Position numbers and translations under genes: made by a program. From contig NZ_JOEI01000007.1 of the NCBI RefSeq assembly GCF_000718095.1, forward strand, positions 360,468 through 424,467: a stretch of DNA of 64,000 nucleotides, in the 5' to 3' direction. Source of the stretch: Streptomyces scopuliridis RB72 (GTDB lineage: Bacteria; Actinomycetota; Actinomycetes; Streptomycetales; Streptomycetaceae). The notes under the pieces are model-generated. The model did no database searches. It was not told where the DNA came from and saw only the letters and a program-made list of their open reading frames with translations. Numbering within the stretch: the stretch's first letter is position 1; every line of letters begins with the position of its first letter. Below, piece after piece: positions 16,131 through 25,047 of the stretch.

Positions 16131-17660
16131 ATGCTCTCCCTCCCACTTCTGAAGGACCAGCGTGTCCTTCGACGCGAGATACTCGCGTCCCTCGTCGTCT
16201 TCCTCGTCGCCCTGCCCCTCTGTGTGGGGGTGGCGGTCGCCTCCGGCGTCCCCGCCGAACTCGGCCTGGTCACCGGCATCGTCGGCGGACTCGTCGTGGG
16301 CTTCCTGCCCGGCAGCTCGCTTCAGGTGAGCGGCCCCGCGGCCGGTCTCACGGTCCTCGTATACGAAGCCGTCAAGGAGTTCGGCGTCGGCACACTCGGC
16401 GCCATCGTCCTGGTGGCCGGATTGCTGCAACTGGCCCTCGGCGCCTTCGGGTTCGGCCGCTGGTTCCGGGCCATCTCGGTCGCCGTCGTCCAGGGGATGC
16501 TGGCCGGCATCGGCCTCGTCCTCGTCCTGGGCCAGGTGTACGCCATGGCCGACACCGCGCAGCCGTCCGGCGGCCTCGGCAAGATCGCCGGGCTGCCCGG
16601 ACTGGCCGTCGGCATCATCACCGACGGTACGGCGCTGACCGCGTTCCTCATCGGGGCGGGGACCATCGCCGTACTGGTGCTCTGGCCCCGCCTCCCGGCC
16701 GGGGCCCGGATGATCCCGGGCCCGCTGGCCGCCGTGGCGCTGGCCACCGGCGCGGCCTTCCTGCTGGATCTGCCCGTCGCCAAGGTCGAGGTACAGGGTC
16801 TGCTGGAGTCCATACATCCGCCCGGGCTCGGCGAGTTCGGGCAGCTGGCCAGCGTGGCCGCCATCGGCACCGTGCTCGCGTTCACCCTGATCGCCTCGGC
16901 GGAGAGCCTGTTCAGCGCCGCGGCGGTGGACCGTATGCATGACGGTCCGCGCACGGACTACAACAAGGAACTCATGGCGCAGGGCGTGGGGAACACGGTC
17001 TGCGGGGCGCTCGGCGCGCTGCCGATGACGGCGGTCATCGTACGCAGCGCCGCCAATGTCCAGGCGGGCGCGCGGACTTCACTCTCCCGGATCCTGCACG
17101 GCCTGTGGCTGCTGCTGTTCGCCGCGCTGCTGCCGGCGGCGATCGGCATCATCCCGCTGGCGGCGCTGGCCGGCGTCCTGGTGCACGCGGGCTGCAAGCT
17201 CGTACCGGTCAGGGAACTGCGCCCGCTGTGGCGGGAGCACCGCGGCGAAGCGGTGATCCTCGCCATCACGGCGCTTGCGGTCCTGGTCACGAACCTCTTC
17301 GAGGGGGTGGTGCTCGGGCTGCTGCTCGCGGTGGTCAAGACCGCGTGGGAGATCTCCCACCTCCATGTCGATGTCCATGAACTCACCGGCGGCCGGATGG
17401 TGGTGTCGGTCACCGGCAACGCGACGTTCCTGCGGCTGCCGCGCATCATGGAGCAGTTGGAGGCGCTGCCGAAGGACCGTCCCATCGAGCTGGATCTTTC
17501 CGGTCTGCGCCATGTCGACCACGCGTGCCGCATCGCCCTGGAGAACTGGGCGCTGCGGCACAACGACGCGGAGACGGAACCGGTCAGGATGCTTCCCCCG
17601 GAAGCGGCGACCCTCCGGGAAGGCGGCCCGGCGTCGGGCCCCAGGGCGGGCGCGTCCTGA
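16131..17660 (+). CDS. SulP-family anion transporter with STAS domain
   Basis: This 509-residue membrane protein belongs to the SLC26/SulP family. It begins with LLKDQRVLRREILASLVVFLV, where a first helix follows a basic N-terminus, and has about 10-14 helices up to residue 410. A C-terminal STAS domain follows (about 415-500, IELDLSGLRHVDHACRIALENW). The substrate may be bicarbonate, given the adjacent beta-carbonic anhydrase; sulfate is the main alternative. The start is the ATG at 16131; its ribosome site is weak, suggesting translation linked to the upstream gene. Confidence 0.88.
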   Translation: MLSLPLLKDQRVLRREILASLVVFLVALPLCVGVAVASGVPAELGLVTGIVGGLVVGFLPGSSLQVSGPAAGLTVLVYEAVKEFGVGTLGAIVLVAGLLQLALGAFGFGRWFRAISVAVVQGMLAGIGLVLVLGQVYAMADTAQPSGGLGKIAGLPGLAVGIITDGTALTAFLIGAGTIAVLVLWPRLPAGARMIPGPLAAVALATGAAFLLDLPVAKVEVQGLLESIHPPGLGEFGQLASVAAIGTVLAFTLIASAESLFSAAAVDRMHDGPRTDYNKELMAQGVGNTVCGALGALPMTAVIVRSAANVQAGARTSLSRILHGLWLLLFAALLPAAIGIIPLAALAGVLVHAGCKLVPVRELRPLWREHRGEAVILAITALAVLVTNLFEGVVLGLLLAVVKTAWEISHLHVDVHELTGGRMVVSVTGNATFLRLPRIMEQLEALPKDRPIELDLSGLRHVDHACRIALENWALRHNDAETEPVRMLPPEAATLREGGPASGPRAGAS

Positions 17661-17767
17661 CGGTGCGTCAGTGATGGGCGGCGCGTGGCGGCGGATGTAC
17701 GACGCCGCGCGCCGTCCGTGCTGCCCGAGCCGTCCGTGGCGTCCGGCACCTGCCTTCCGCGCCGCCG

Positions 17768-19255
17768 TCAGTCGGACAGGACCGCGGAGAGATCCAGGGC
17801 CGCCGCCACGCGGATCGTCACATCCTCCGCGTACACCGCGTCCGGCCGTTCGAAGGCGGCCCGGCTTGCTCCCCGCAGGAACGTCACCACGCCCAGCGAC
17901 CGGCCCCGGCTGCGCAGCACCGTACACAGGGCGTGCACCGAGTCCGGCGGCCACTGCCGCGAGGTCGCCCAGGCCGACGGGACGGCGACGGGCGCCTGCG
18001 GGGAACCGCCGGAGGCGGCGGAAGCGGCAGCGGCGGCAGAAGCGCCAGGGGCGCTCGCGCGGACCGAGCCGTTACGGTCCATCGCCTGAAGCGCCGGATG
18101 CCCGGTCATGTACCGCACCGGTATCCCACCCGTCTCCACAGGCATGCCCGGCCCCGACCCGCCACCGGACGGTGTCTCCGCCACCCGCACCAGCCGTACG
18201 GGAGCCGCCGACCCCTCCGGCCGCTCCCCCGCCACCAGATCGATCAGCGCGTGATCCGCGAAACCCGCCAGCGCGAAGTCCAGATAGACCGTCGCCGCCT
18301 CCATCGGGTCCTCGCACTCCGCCGCCGCGCGACCCGCCCGGTACAGCTGGCTGGACCGGAACCGCAGCCGGTCCGCCTCCTGCGCCGCCAGCTTCGACTC
18401 CGTCACATCCTGGAACATCCATCCCACGCCCAGCGGCACCGGCTCCTCCGCCAGCGGAGACGCCAGCCGCAGGAATCCGCTCCGCCAGCAGCGCCGCCGC
18501 TCCCCGTCCGCCGCGGAGACCGACACCCACAGCTCGGCGGGCGACTTCGGCGCCCCTTCCGCGAGGACATGGTGGAGCGCGGCCTCCAGCTCCTCGACGC
18601 CCTGCACGACCAGCTCGCCCAGCGGCCGGCCGAGCACCGAGCCGCGCCCGGAACCGAACGCGCGCGCCGCGTATCCATTGACGACGGTCGGCCGCAGATC
18701 GACATCGACGAGCACGACGCCCCAGGACGCGTCGTCGAAGAGCGCCTCGCTGAGCGCGATGGACCGCTCCAGATCGATCTGCTCATGGACCTCGCTGAAG
18801 GCGCTGTACACCCCGGCGGGCTTGCCGTCCGCCCCGCGCATCCCGGACGACTGGGTCCGAATCAGGACCCTGCCGCCGTCCTTGCGCAGCAGCGCAAACT
18901 CGTCCACCTGCCGCCCCGGCGTCTCCATCACGGCCATCAGCCGCGCCTGCACCTCGTCCGCGTCGGCGGTCCGCGCGGCCCATCCGGCGAAACCCCGCCG
19001 TCCGACGGCCTCCTCGGCGGACCAGCCGAGTATCCGCTCGGCCTCGCGGTTCCAGTGAGTGATCACGCCGTTCGCGTCGAAGGCGCACAGGGCCGCGTCC
19101 ATACCGTCGAGCAACGCCGCGAGCAGATCGGACCCGCCCCCGTCCCGCTCCACCCCGCCCCCACCACCCGCCCCGGCACCGCTCTCCGACTCGGGATCGG
19201 GCTCCGGCTCGTCCGGCCCGCGCGGATCGGTGGTCTCACTCCGAGAAGCACTCAT
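17768..19255 (-). CDS. PAS-PAS-GAF type sensor protein
   Basis: The 495-residue cytoplasmic protein has an acidic, Gly-rich N-terminus, then a PAS domain (about residues 40-150, ALCAFDANGVITHWNREAE), a second PAS domain (about 165-290, VVLVDVDLRPTVVNGYAAR) and a GAF-like C-terminal half. No kinase, cyclase, phosphatase or helix-turn-helix module follows, so it senses but lacks a visible output of its own; full-length relatives often end in a PP2C (SpoIIE) phosphatase. The ATG at 19255 (MSASRSE) has a purine-rich AGGGGGTG upstream. A large Ala/Ser run near residue 400 interrupts the GAF region. Confidence 0.8.
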   Translation of the reverse strand: MSASRSETTDPRGPDEPEPDPESESGAGAGGGGGVERDGGGSDLLAALLDGMDAALCAFDANGVITHWNREAERILGWSAEEAVGRRGFAGWAARTADADEVQARLMAVMETPGRQVDEFALLRKDGGRVLIRTQSSGMRGADGKPAGVYSAFSEVHEQIDLERSIALSEALFDDASWGVVLVDVDLRPTVVNGYAARAFGSGRGSVLGRPLGELVVQGVEELEAALHHVLAEGAPKSPAELWVSVSAADGERRRCWRSGFLRLASPLAEEPVPLGVGWMFQDVTESKLAAQEADRLRFRSSQLYRAGRAAAECEDPMEAATVYLDFALAGFADHALIDLVAGERPEGSAAPVRLVRVAETPSGGGSGPGMPVETGGIPVRYMTGHPALQAMDRNGSVRASAPGASAAAAASAASGGSPQAPVAVPSAWATSRQWPPDSVHALCTVLRSRGRSLGVVTFLRGASRAAFERPDAVYAEDVTIRVAAALDLSAVLSD

Positions 19256-19513
19256 CCTGGCACCCCCTGCAGGGCGTCTCCGCCTGTGCTGACGCACGTC
19301 CGATCATTCAACTCGAACGTGACTCAGCACACACAAGGTTCCCCGAAATCGTCGCCTACGACAATTCTCTGCCACACACGAGCGGGCCGCACTAGGTAAA
19401 AGTCTAGGAACTGTGCGCACCCGGCGTGCATGGGCACGGTGACGCACGGGAACGGGCTCTGCGCGCCGTGTGCACCGGCCTCCGGGGGCCACGTCAGTAT
19501 CTTCGAAATTCGC

Positions 19514-19542
19514 TTGAGAGTCGCCGGGACCCCTCCTAAGGT
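19514..19542 (+). promoter_or_regulatory. Strong HrdB-type promoter for the structured RNA
   Basis: TTGAGA (19514-19519) and TAAGGT (19537-19542) are separated by exactly 17 bases, close to the Streptomyces vegetative consensus. Transcription would begin near 19549 and run rightward, away from the PAS gene and toward the 3' end of pdxH. Confidence 0.7.
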
Positions 19543-19573
19543 GTGACGCACACTGAAAGGAGGTGATTCGGAA

Positions 19574-19612
19574 GTGATTTCTTTCCGGACTCGTGAGGTG
19601 GCTGCGGGCTGA
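19574..19612 (+). CDS. 12-residue peptide frame inside the structured RNA
   Basis: GTG 19574 to TGA 19612 would encode MISFRTREVAAG. The GGAGG core of an extremely strong ribosome site ends 10 bases upstream. The stop falls in the first hairpin of the RNA. Whether the peptide or the act of translation matters cannot be told from sequence. Confidence 0.4.
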   Translation: MISFRTREVAAG

Positions 19613-19661
19613 CGGCCCGTTGTCGCACTCAGTGCGGAGCCGGTAACCGCCGGCCCAATCC

Positions 19662-19745
19662 AAAGCAGTCACCGCCCCGCGGGCTCGCCGGTACGTCCGG
19701 CCGGCTTCTCTTCGGAGGAACCCGAGCCCGCGGGGTACTGCTTTT
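19662..19745. terminator. Compound stem terminator with terminal T-run
   Basis: A perfect 13-bp stem (19675-19687 with 19723-19735, CCCCGCGGGCTCG) is extended at its base by AAAGCAGT (19662-19669) pairing with ACTGCTTT (19737-19744), and ends in TTTT. It also stands directly after the pdxH stop on the other strand, so it can end both transcripts. Confidence 0.8.
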
Positions 19746-19767
19746 CCCGCGGGCTTTCCCGTGGGAT

Positions 19768-20466
19768 CTACGGGCAGAGCCGCTCCACCCGCCAGCCGGC
19801 GCCGTCGCGTACGTAGCGCAGCCGGTCGTGGAGCCTGTTCTCGTGGCCCTGCCAGAATTCGACGGTCTCCGGGGTGACGCGGTAGCCGCCCCACTGCGGG
19901 GGCACCGGTACGTGCTCGCCCTCCGGGTAGCGGGAGGCCAGTTCGTCGTAGCGGTGGAGCAGTTCCTCGCGGGAGGCGATGGGGCTGGACTGGTCGCTGG
20001 CCCAGGCGCCCAGCTGGGAGCCGTGGGGGCGGGTGCGGAAGTACGCGGCTGTCTCGTCGCGGCCGGTGCGCGCGGCGGTGCCCGTGATGGTGATCTGGCG
20101 GGCCAGGGGGTGCCAGGGGAAGAGCAGCGAGACGAAGGGGTTCGACTCGATCTCGTCGCTCTTGCGGGACGTGTAGTTCGTGAAGAAGACGAAGCCCCGG
20201 TCGTCGTATCCCTTCAGCAGCACCGTGCGCGAGGAGGGCCGGCCGTCGGGGGTGGCCGTCGCGACGACTATCGCGTTCGGCTCGTGGAGGTCGCCGGCCG
20301 CGGCCTCCTTGAACCAGCGGGCGAACTGGTCCATCGGGGCGGGTGCGAGGTCCTTCTCCAGGAGCGGCGTGGTGCGGTACTGCTCGCGCATGGCGGCGGG
20401 GTCCGTGGGATCGGCGGGATCTGCGGCGTCGGCGGGGTCGACGGAATCCGGGGTCTCGTAAGGCAC
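19768..20466 (-). CDS. pdxH: Pyridoxamine 5'-phosphate oxidase
   Basis: PdxH is an FMN enzyme that oxidises pyridoxamine or pyridoxine 5'-phosphate to pyridoxal phosphate. The 232-residue protein has an acidic N-terminal repeat ([14 protein letters not shown]), the family start MREQY, the FMN-binding [19 protein letters not shown], and a C-terminal dimerisation region ending [11 protein letters not shown], whose RLCP end is typical. The start is a GTG at 20466 (VPYETPD); beginning at MREQY would give the usual length of about 205. It is divergent from the citrate synthase gene. Confidence 0.95.
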   Translation of the reverse strand: MPYETPDSVDPADAADPADPTDPAAMREQYRTTPLLEKDLAPAPMDQFARWFKEAAAGDLHEPNAIVVATATPDGRPSSRTVLLKGYDDRGFVFFTNYTSRKSDEIESNPFVSLLFPWHPLARQITITGTAARTGRDETAAYFRTRPHGSQLGAWASDQSSPIASREELLHRYDELASRYPEGEHVPVPPQWGGYRVTPETVEFWQGHENRLHDRLRYVRDGAGWRVERLCP

Positions 20467-20733
20467 GCGGCCATCCTGCCGCAGGCGCAGTTTCCCCGGC
20501 ACCGGATGCCGCTAATCCCCCGGGGAGGAAGTCTGGCAGTGTGCCGGTTATCACGCTTCCCCGCATCGGAGGAACCCGCCAAAATCTTGGGGCGGGCCAC
20601 TGTGGCCTTCGTACACCAGGGGCTATCGTTCCTGCCTCCCGGACGTTCCCGCCTCCCGGACGGCTGCCGCAGGGGGCATCCACCGGGGTGACCGGCCCGC
20701 AGAAGTCCGCCCCCACCTCAGAGGAGCCGCCTG

Positions 20734-21858
20734 ATGTCCGCTTCCGACAACTCCTTGGACACCTCGTTCGTCCCCGGACTCGAAGGAGTCGTCGCGTTCG
20801 AGACGGAGATCGCCGAACCGGACAAGGAGGGCGGCTCGCTCCGCTACCGGGGCGTCGATATCGAGGACCTCGTCGGCCAGGTGTCCTTCGGCAATGTGTG
20901 GGGGCTGCTGGTCGACGGGGCGTTCGCGCCCGGTCTGCCGCCCGCCGAGCCGTTCCCGATCCCGGTCCACTCCGGGGACATCCGGGTCGACGTCCAGTCC
21001 GCGCTGGCGATGCTCGCGCCCGTGTGGGGCCTGAAACCGCTCCTCGACATCGATGAGCGGAGGGCCCGTGACGATCTGGCGCGTGCCGCGGTGATGGCGC
21101 TCTCGTACGTCGCCCAGTCGGCCCGCGGCCAGGGGCTGCCGATGGTGCCGCAGCGGGAGATCGACAAGGCGGAGTCCGTCGTCGAGCGCTTCATGATCCG
21201 CTGGCGCGGTGAGCCCGACCCGCGCCATGTGCGGGCCGTGGACGCCTACTGGACGTCGGCCGCCGAGCACGGAATGAACGCCTCCACGTTCACCGCCCGG
21301 GTCATCGCGTCCACCGGCGCCGATGTGGCGGCGGCCCTGTCGGGTGCGGTCGGCGCGATGTCGGGGCCGCTGCACGGCGGCGCGCCCTCGCGGGTCCTCG
21401 GCATGATCGAGGAGATCGAGCGCACGGGCGACGCGACGGCGTACGTCAAGCAGGCCCTGGACAAGGGCGAGCGGCTGATGGGCTTCGGGCACCGGGTCTA
21501 CCGGGCCGAGGACCCGCGGGCTCGGGTGCTGCGGCGTACGGCGCGCGAGCTGGCCGCGCCGCGGTTCGAGGTGGCCGAGGCGCTGGAGAAGGCCGCGCTG
21601 GACGAGCTCCACGCACGCAGGCCCGACCGGGTGCTCGCGACGAACGTGGAGTTCTGGGCGGCGATCGTGCTGGACTTCGCGGAGGTCCCGGCGCACATGT
21701 TCACGTCGATGTTCACCTGTGCCCGTACGGCCGGCTGGTCGGCGCACATCCTGGAGCAGAAGCGCACGGGCCGGCTGGTGCGGCCTTCGGCACGCTATGT
21801 GGGGCCGGGGACGCGGAGCCCGCGCGAGATCGAGGGGTACGACGCGATCGCGCGCTGA
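20734..21858 (+). CDS. Citrate synthase family protein
   Basis: The 374-residue protein has the citrate synthase fold and most active-site blocks: EHG (H179), GPLHGG (H214) and GFGHRVY (H253). The block that normally reads NVDF, holding the catalytic Asp, reads NVEFW here, so E306 replaces Asp. Family members condense acetyl-CoA with oxaloacetate. The Asp-to-Glu change raises the possibility of altered activity or 2-methylcitrate-type use. GAGGAG precedes the ATG. A 35-base hairpin terminator follows. Confidence 0.88.
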   Translation: MSASDNSLDTSFVPGLEGVVAFETEIAEPDKEGGSLRYRGVDIEDLVGQVSFGNVWGLLVDGAFAPGLPPAEPFPIPVHSGDIRVDVQSALAMLAPVWGLKPLLDIDERRARDDLARAAVMALSYVAQSARGQGLPMVPQREIDKAESVVERFMIRWRGEPDPRHVRAVDAYWTSAAEHGMNASTFTARVIASTGADVAAALSGAVGAMSGPLHGGAPSRVLGMIEEIERTGDATAYVKQALDKGERLMGFGHRVYRAEDPRARVLRRTARELAAPRFEVAEALEKAALDELHARRPDRVLATNVEFWAAIVLDFAEVPAHMFTSMFTCARTAGWSAHILEQKRTGRLVRPSARYVGPGTRSPREIEGYDAIAR

Positions 21859-21874
21859 GCGCCGGCCAAAGCGC

Positions 21875-21910
21875 CTGCCCCGTCGGGATACGAGACGTAC
21901 GACGGGGCAG
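21875..21910. terminator. Stem-loop terminator between convergent genes
   Basis: Eleven-base perfect arms (CTGCCCCGTCG and CGACGGGGCAG) flank a 14-base loop, between the citrate synthase stop and the TetR gene stop. Confidence 0.8.
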
Positions 21911-21919
21911 TCAGGTCCC

Positions 21920-22582
21920 TCATCCCAGCACGCCGTCCAGGATCCGCGCCCACTCCGCCACCACCCGCTCCCGCCGCCGCGCGTCGTCCGTCAGCAGCGT
22001 CGCCAGACCCAGGCCGCGCGCCATGTCCAGCAGCCCCTGCACGGTCTCGCGTACACCGGGCACGGACTCGTCGGCGCCCAGCAGTTCGACCGCGATCCGG
22101 TGGGACTCACGGCCGACCCGGGCCTCCAGTTCGGTGACGCGGGGCCGCAGTTGGTCCTCGTCGGAGGCCGCGACCCAGAGGTGCAGCGCCGCGCGGAACA
22201 GCGGGCCCGTATAGAGCGCGACGATGCCCTCGACCGCCGCGCGGCGGTGCGCGGGCCCGGCCGGGACCAGGGCGCGCAGCGCGGAGGACCGTTCCTCCGC
22301 CACGTACTCGACGGCCGCCGTGAACAGGTCCTCGCGGGTGGGGAAGTGGTGCTGCGCCGCCCCGCGCGAGACGCCCGCGCGCTCGGCGACGACGGCGACG
22401 GTGGAGCCCGCCCAGCCGTACTCGGCGAGGCAGGCCACGGCGGCCTCCAGCAGTCTGCGCCGGGTGGCGCGGCTGCGGTCCTGTTGGGGCGCGGTCCTGG
22501 CAGGCTTGGGCGCGGCCCCGGCGGGTTTGGGCGCGGTCCTGGCGGATTTGGACAGGGCCCGGACCGGCCCTATCGCACCCAC
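21920..22582 (-). CDS. TetR-family regulator of the acyl-CoA operon
   Basis: This 220-residue repressor has a TetR helix-turn-helix at about residues 30-75 (RLLEAAVACLAEYGWAGST and GVSRGAAQHHF), preceded by a repeated KPARTAPK-like tail. Its ligand domain is unassigned. It is the last gene of the carboxylase operon. Its GTG start at 22582 lies inside the end of the enoyl-CoA hydratase gene, a 13-base overlap, so it is co-translated with the operon it likely controls, probably in response to an acyl-CoA. The start is a choice among few options; no ATG lies before the DNA-binding domain. Confidence 0.85.
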   Translation of the reverse strand: MGAIGPVRALSKSARTAPKPAGAAPKPARTAPQQDRSRATRRRLLEAAVACLAEYGWAGSTVAVVAERAGVSRGAAQHHFPTREDLFTAAVEYVAEERSSALRALVPAGPAHRRAAVEGIVALYTGPLFRAALHLWVAASDEDQLRPRVTELEARVGRESHRIAVELLGADESVPGVRETVQGLLDMARGLGLATLLTDDARRRERVVAEWARILDGVLG

Positions 22583-23334
22583 GAGGCGTCCCGCCGTTCG
22601 AGAAACGCCGTGATGCCCTCCCGCGCCTCCGCCGTCACGAAGAGCGAGGCGGAGCGCTGGACGAGGTCCTCGGCGTACCGCTCGAATGCGTCCAGTACGC
22701 CGACCGTGAGCAGCTTCTTGGATTCGGCGAGCCCCTGCGGCGAGGCCCTGCGCAGTCCGTCGAGTACGGGCGCGAGCGCGGCGTCCACATCGTCGGCGGC
22801 CTCGGTGATCACCCCGGCGGTGGCGGCGCGCTCGGCGTCGAAGCGTTCGCCGGTGAGGTAGTAGCGGGCCGCCGCGCGCGGTTCGACGCGGGGCAGGAGC
22901 GGCAGCGAGATCACGGCCGGGGCGACTCCGATCCGTACCTCCGTGAAGGCGAAGTCGGACGTACGGTCGGCGACGGCGATGTCGCACGCGCCGAGCAGCC
23001 CGATGCCGCCGGCCCGGACATGGCCGGTGACACGCGCGACGACCGGCTTGGGCAGTTCGACGATCTGCCGCATCAGGGCGATGAAGGTGTACGGGTTGGC
23101 CGGTGCCTTCAGGTCGGCGCCCGCGCTGAAGGTGGTGCCGGTGTGCGTGAGCAGCACGGCCCGTACGGCGGGGTCCTTGGCGCAGGCCGTCAGGGCGTCG
23201 CCGAGCGCGTCGACGAGCCGCGCCGACAGGGCGTTGCGGTTCGCCGGTGAGTCCAGGGTCAGGGTGGTGATGCCCCGTTCGTGCGCCGTGGTGACCAGCG
23301 CGGGCCCGGACGCCGGTGGCTGCGTCTGCGTCAC
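22570..23334 (-). CDS. Enoyl-CoA hydratase/isomerase family protein
   Basis: The 254-residue crotonase-fold protein has the oxyanion-hole segments FSAGADLKAP and GHVRAGGIGLLGACDIAVAD. At the position of the second catalytic Glu it has FAFTEVRIGVAPAV. The usual first Glu (as in ENGxALGGG-type loops) is replaced here by ARAGG, so hydration chemistry may differ. In the operon it corresponds to the hydratase step (AtuE/LiuC type). Its GTG start overlaps the ligase stop (GTGA). Confidence 0.88.
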   Translation of the reverse strand: MTQTQPPASGPALVTTAHERGITTLTLDSPANRNALSARLVDALGDALTACAKDPAVRAVLLTHTGTTFSAGADLKAPANPYTFIALMRQIVELPKPVVARVTGHVRAGGIGLLGACDIAVADRTSDFAFTEVRIGVAPAVISLPLLPRVEPRAAARYYLTGERFDAERAATAGVITEAADDVDAALAPVLDGLRRASPQGLAESKKLLTVGVLDAFERYAEDLVQRSASLFVTAEAREGITAFLERRDASWVR

Positions 23335-24941
23335 GTGTTGTTCCTCTCGCGGTCCCGCGCTTCGCGGTCTCTCACTTCGCGGTCCCTCAGTTCACGTCTG
23401 AGGATCTTTCCGGAGGCGGCGCGGGGTACGCCTCCGACGAATTCGACCCGGCGGACCTTCTTGTACGGGGCGACGTGTTCGGCGACGAACGCCATGACGT
23501 CCTCCTCCGTGAGCACGTCCGCACCCGACTGGCGAACAATGTATGCCTTGGGCACCTCATTGCCGTCCTCGTCCTGGACACCGATCACCGCCGCGTCGGC
23601 GATGCGCTCATGGGTGAGCAGCAGCGCCTCCAGATCGGCGGGGGCGACCTGGAAACCCTTGTACTTGATCAGTTCCTTGACCCGGTCGACGACGAAGAGC
23701 CAGCCGTCGGCGTCCACCCGGCCGACATCACCGGTGTGCACCCAGCCCGCGTCGTCGATCAGTTCGGCGGTGGCGTCGGGCCGGCCGAGATATCCCTTCA
23801 TGACCTGCGGGCCGCGCATGAGGATCTCACCCTCGGCGCCCGGGTCGAGGTCCTTCTCCGGGTCGTCCAGGGCGACGACGCGCATCTCCGTACTGGGCAG
23901 AAGCTTGCCGACGGCGCCCGGCGGCGGATTCTCGGCGGTCAGCGGCACGACATGCGTGCCGGGTGACAGCTCCGTCATGCCGTACGCCTGGCGTACGTGC
24001 GGGAGCCCCAGCCGGGCCGAACAGGCGGCGGCGAGCCGGGCGTCCAGCGGGGCGGCCGCGCTCAGGATGTAGTCGAGCGAGGACAGGTCGTACCGCGCGA
24101 CGGCCGGGTGCTTGGCCAGCGCGAGGACGATGGGCGGGGCGACGTACAGGCCGTTGATGCGGTGCTTCTCGATGGCCGCGAGGAACTGGTCGGGATCGAA
24201 GCGGGGCAGCACGACGACCGTCGCGCCGTGCCGCAGCGGCGCGTTCATCAGGGCGGTCAGCCCATAGATGTGAAAAAACGGCAGAACGGCGAGGATACGG
24301 TCGCCCGGTCCCATGGGCATGACCGGTTCGAGCTGCGCGAGATTGGTGGCGATCGAGCGGTGCGTCAGCATGACGCCCTTGGGTACGCCGGTGGTGCCGG
24401 AGGAGTACGGCAGGGCCGCGATGTCCTCGGCCGGGTCGATGGCGATCTCGGGTTCGGGGGCCGTCGACCGCGCCAGGTCCAGGATCGAGCGGTGTCCCTC
24501 CGCCCGGTCGCAGACGAAGATCTCCTCTATGCCGCCGACGAGTTCGGCCGATCGGCGGGCCGCGTCGAGCAGCGGCGAGACGGTGACGATCCATCGGGCG
24601 GAGCAGTCGCGCAGCTGGGTGGCGAGCTCCTCGGGCGTGGCGAGGGGATGGACGGTGGTGACGGAGGCGCCGGCGCGCGTGGCGGCGTAGAAGACGGCGG
24701 GGTACGCCACGGTGTTCGGGCTGTGCAGGGCGAGGACGTCCCCCTTGCATACCCCGGCGTCGGTGAGCGCGGCGGCGATCCGGCGGTGGTAGGCGTCGAG
24801 TTCGGTGTACGTCATGCTCGTGCCGGTCACGCCGTCGACGAGGGCGACGGTGTCGCCGTACTCGGCTGCGTGACCGAGCACGGCCTCGTGGATGGGCAGT
24901 TCGACGGCCGGGACATCCGCGTACTCGCTGTGGAACACCAT
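23331..24941 (-). CDS. Acyl-CoA ligase of the 4-coumarate/cinnamate-CoA ligase family
   Basis: This 536-residue adenylate-forming enzyme activates a carboxylic acid to its CoA thioester with ATP. The phosphate loop is SSGTTGVPKGV (residues 180-190), and the A5, A7 and A10 motifs are YGMTELSPG, VHTGDVGRVD and ASGKILRREL, whose Lys is catalytic. It closely recalls ScCCL, a cinnamate-CoA ligase characterised from S. coelicolor, but in this operon the physiological acid may be aliphatic or isoprenoid. The C-terminus has a charged repeat (DREVRDREARDRERNN). Confidence 0.9.
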   Translation of the reverse strand: MVFHSEYADVPAVELPIHEAVLGHAAEYGDTVALVDGVTGTSMTYTELDAYHRRIAAALTDAGVCKGDVLALHSPNTVAYPAVFYAATRAGASVTTVHPLATPEELATQLRDCSARWIVTVSPLLDAARRSAELVGGIEEIFVCDRAEGHRSILDLARSTAPEPEIAIDPAEDIAALPYSSGTTGVPKGVMLTHRSIATNLAQLEPVMPMGPGDRILAVLPFFHIYGLTALMNAPLRHGATVVVLPRFDPDQFLAAIEKHRINGLYVAPPIVLALAKHPAVARYDLSSLDYILSAAAPLDARLAAACSARLGLPHVRQAYGMTELSPGTHVVPLTAENPPPGAVGKLLPSTEMRVVALDDPEKDLDPGAEGEILMRGPQVMKGYLGRPDATAELIDDAGWVHTGDVGRVDADGWLFVVDRVKELIKYKGFQVAPADLEALLLTHERIADAAVIGVQDEDGNEVPKAYIVRQSGADVLTEEDVMAFVAEHVAPYKKVRRVEFVGGVPRAASGKILRRELRDREVRDREARDRERNNT

Positions 24942-25047
24942 GACGGCCCCTTCGACGCGGTGGACGTGTGGACGTAGGTGACGCGTGGACGTACGGGCTG
25001 GACGCGTGGACGTACGGGACGTTCTGGGAGAGACAGAATCCCCTGTT

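Larger units (their letters stand above)
19549..19746 (+). ncRNA. Free-standing structured RNA candidate with a full anti-SD complement
   Basis: The segment has its own promoter and terminator and no downstream gene on its strand. Near its 5' end lies GAAAGGAGGTGAT (19555-19567), 13 bases complementary to the 3' end of 16S rRNA. Then come a 12-codon frame and three small hairpins: CGGGC/GCCCG (19605-19619), CGCAC/GTGCG (19624-19636) and GCCGG/CCGGC (19639-19654). A long stem terminator completes it, giving a transcript of about 195 bases. It may be a small regulatory RNA, a tiny mRNA or a ribosome-binding decoy. I know no named family that fits. Confidence 0.6.
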
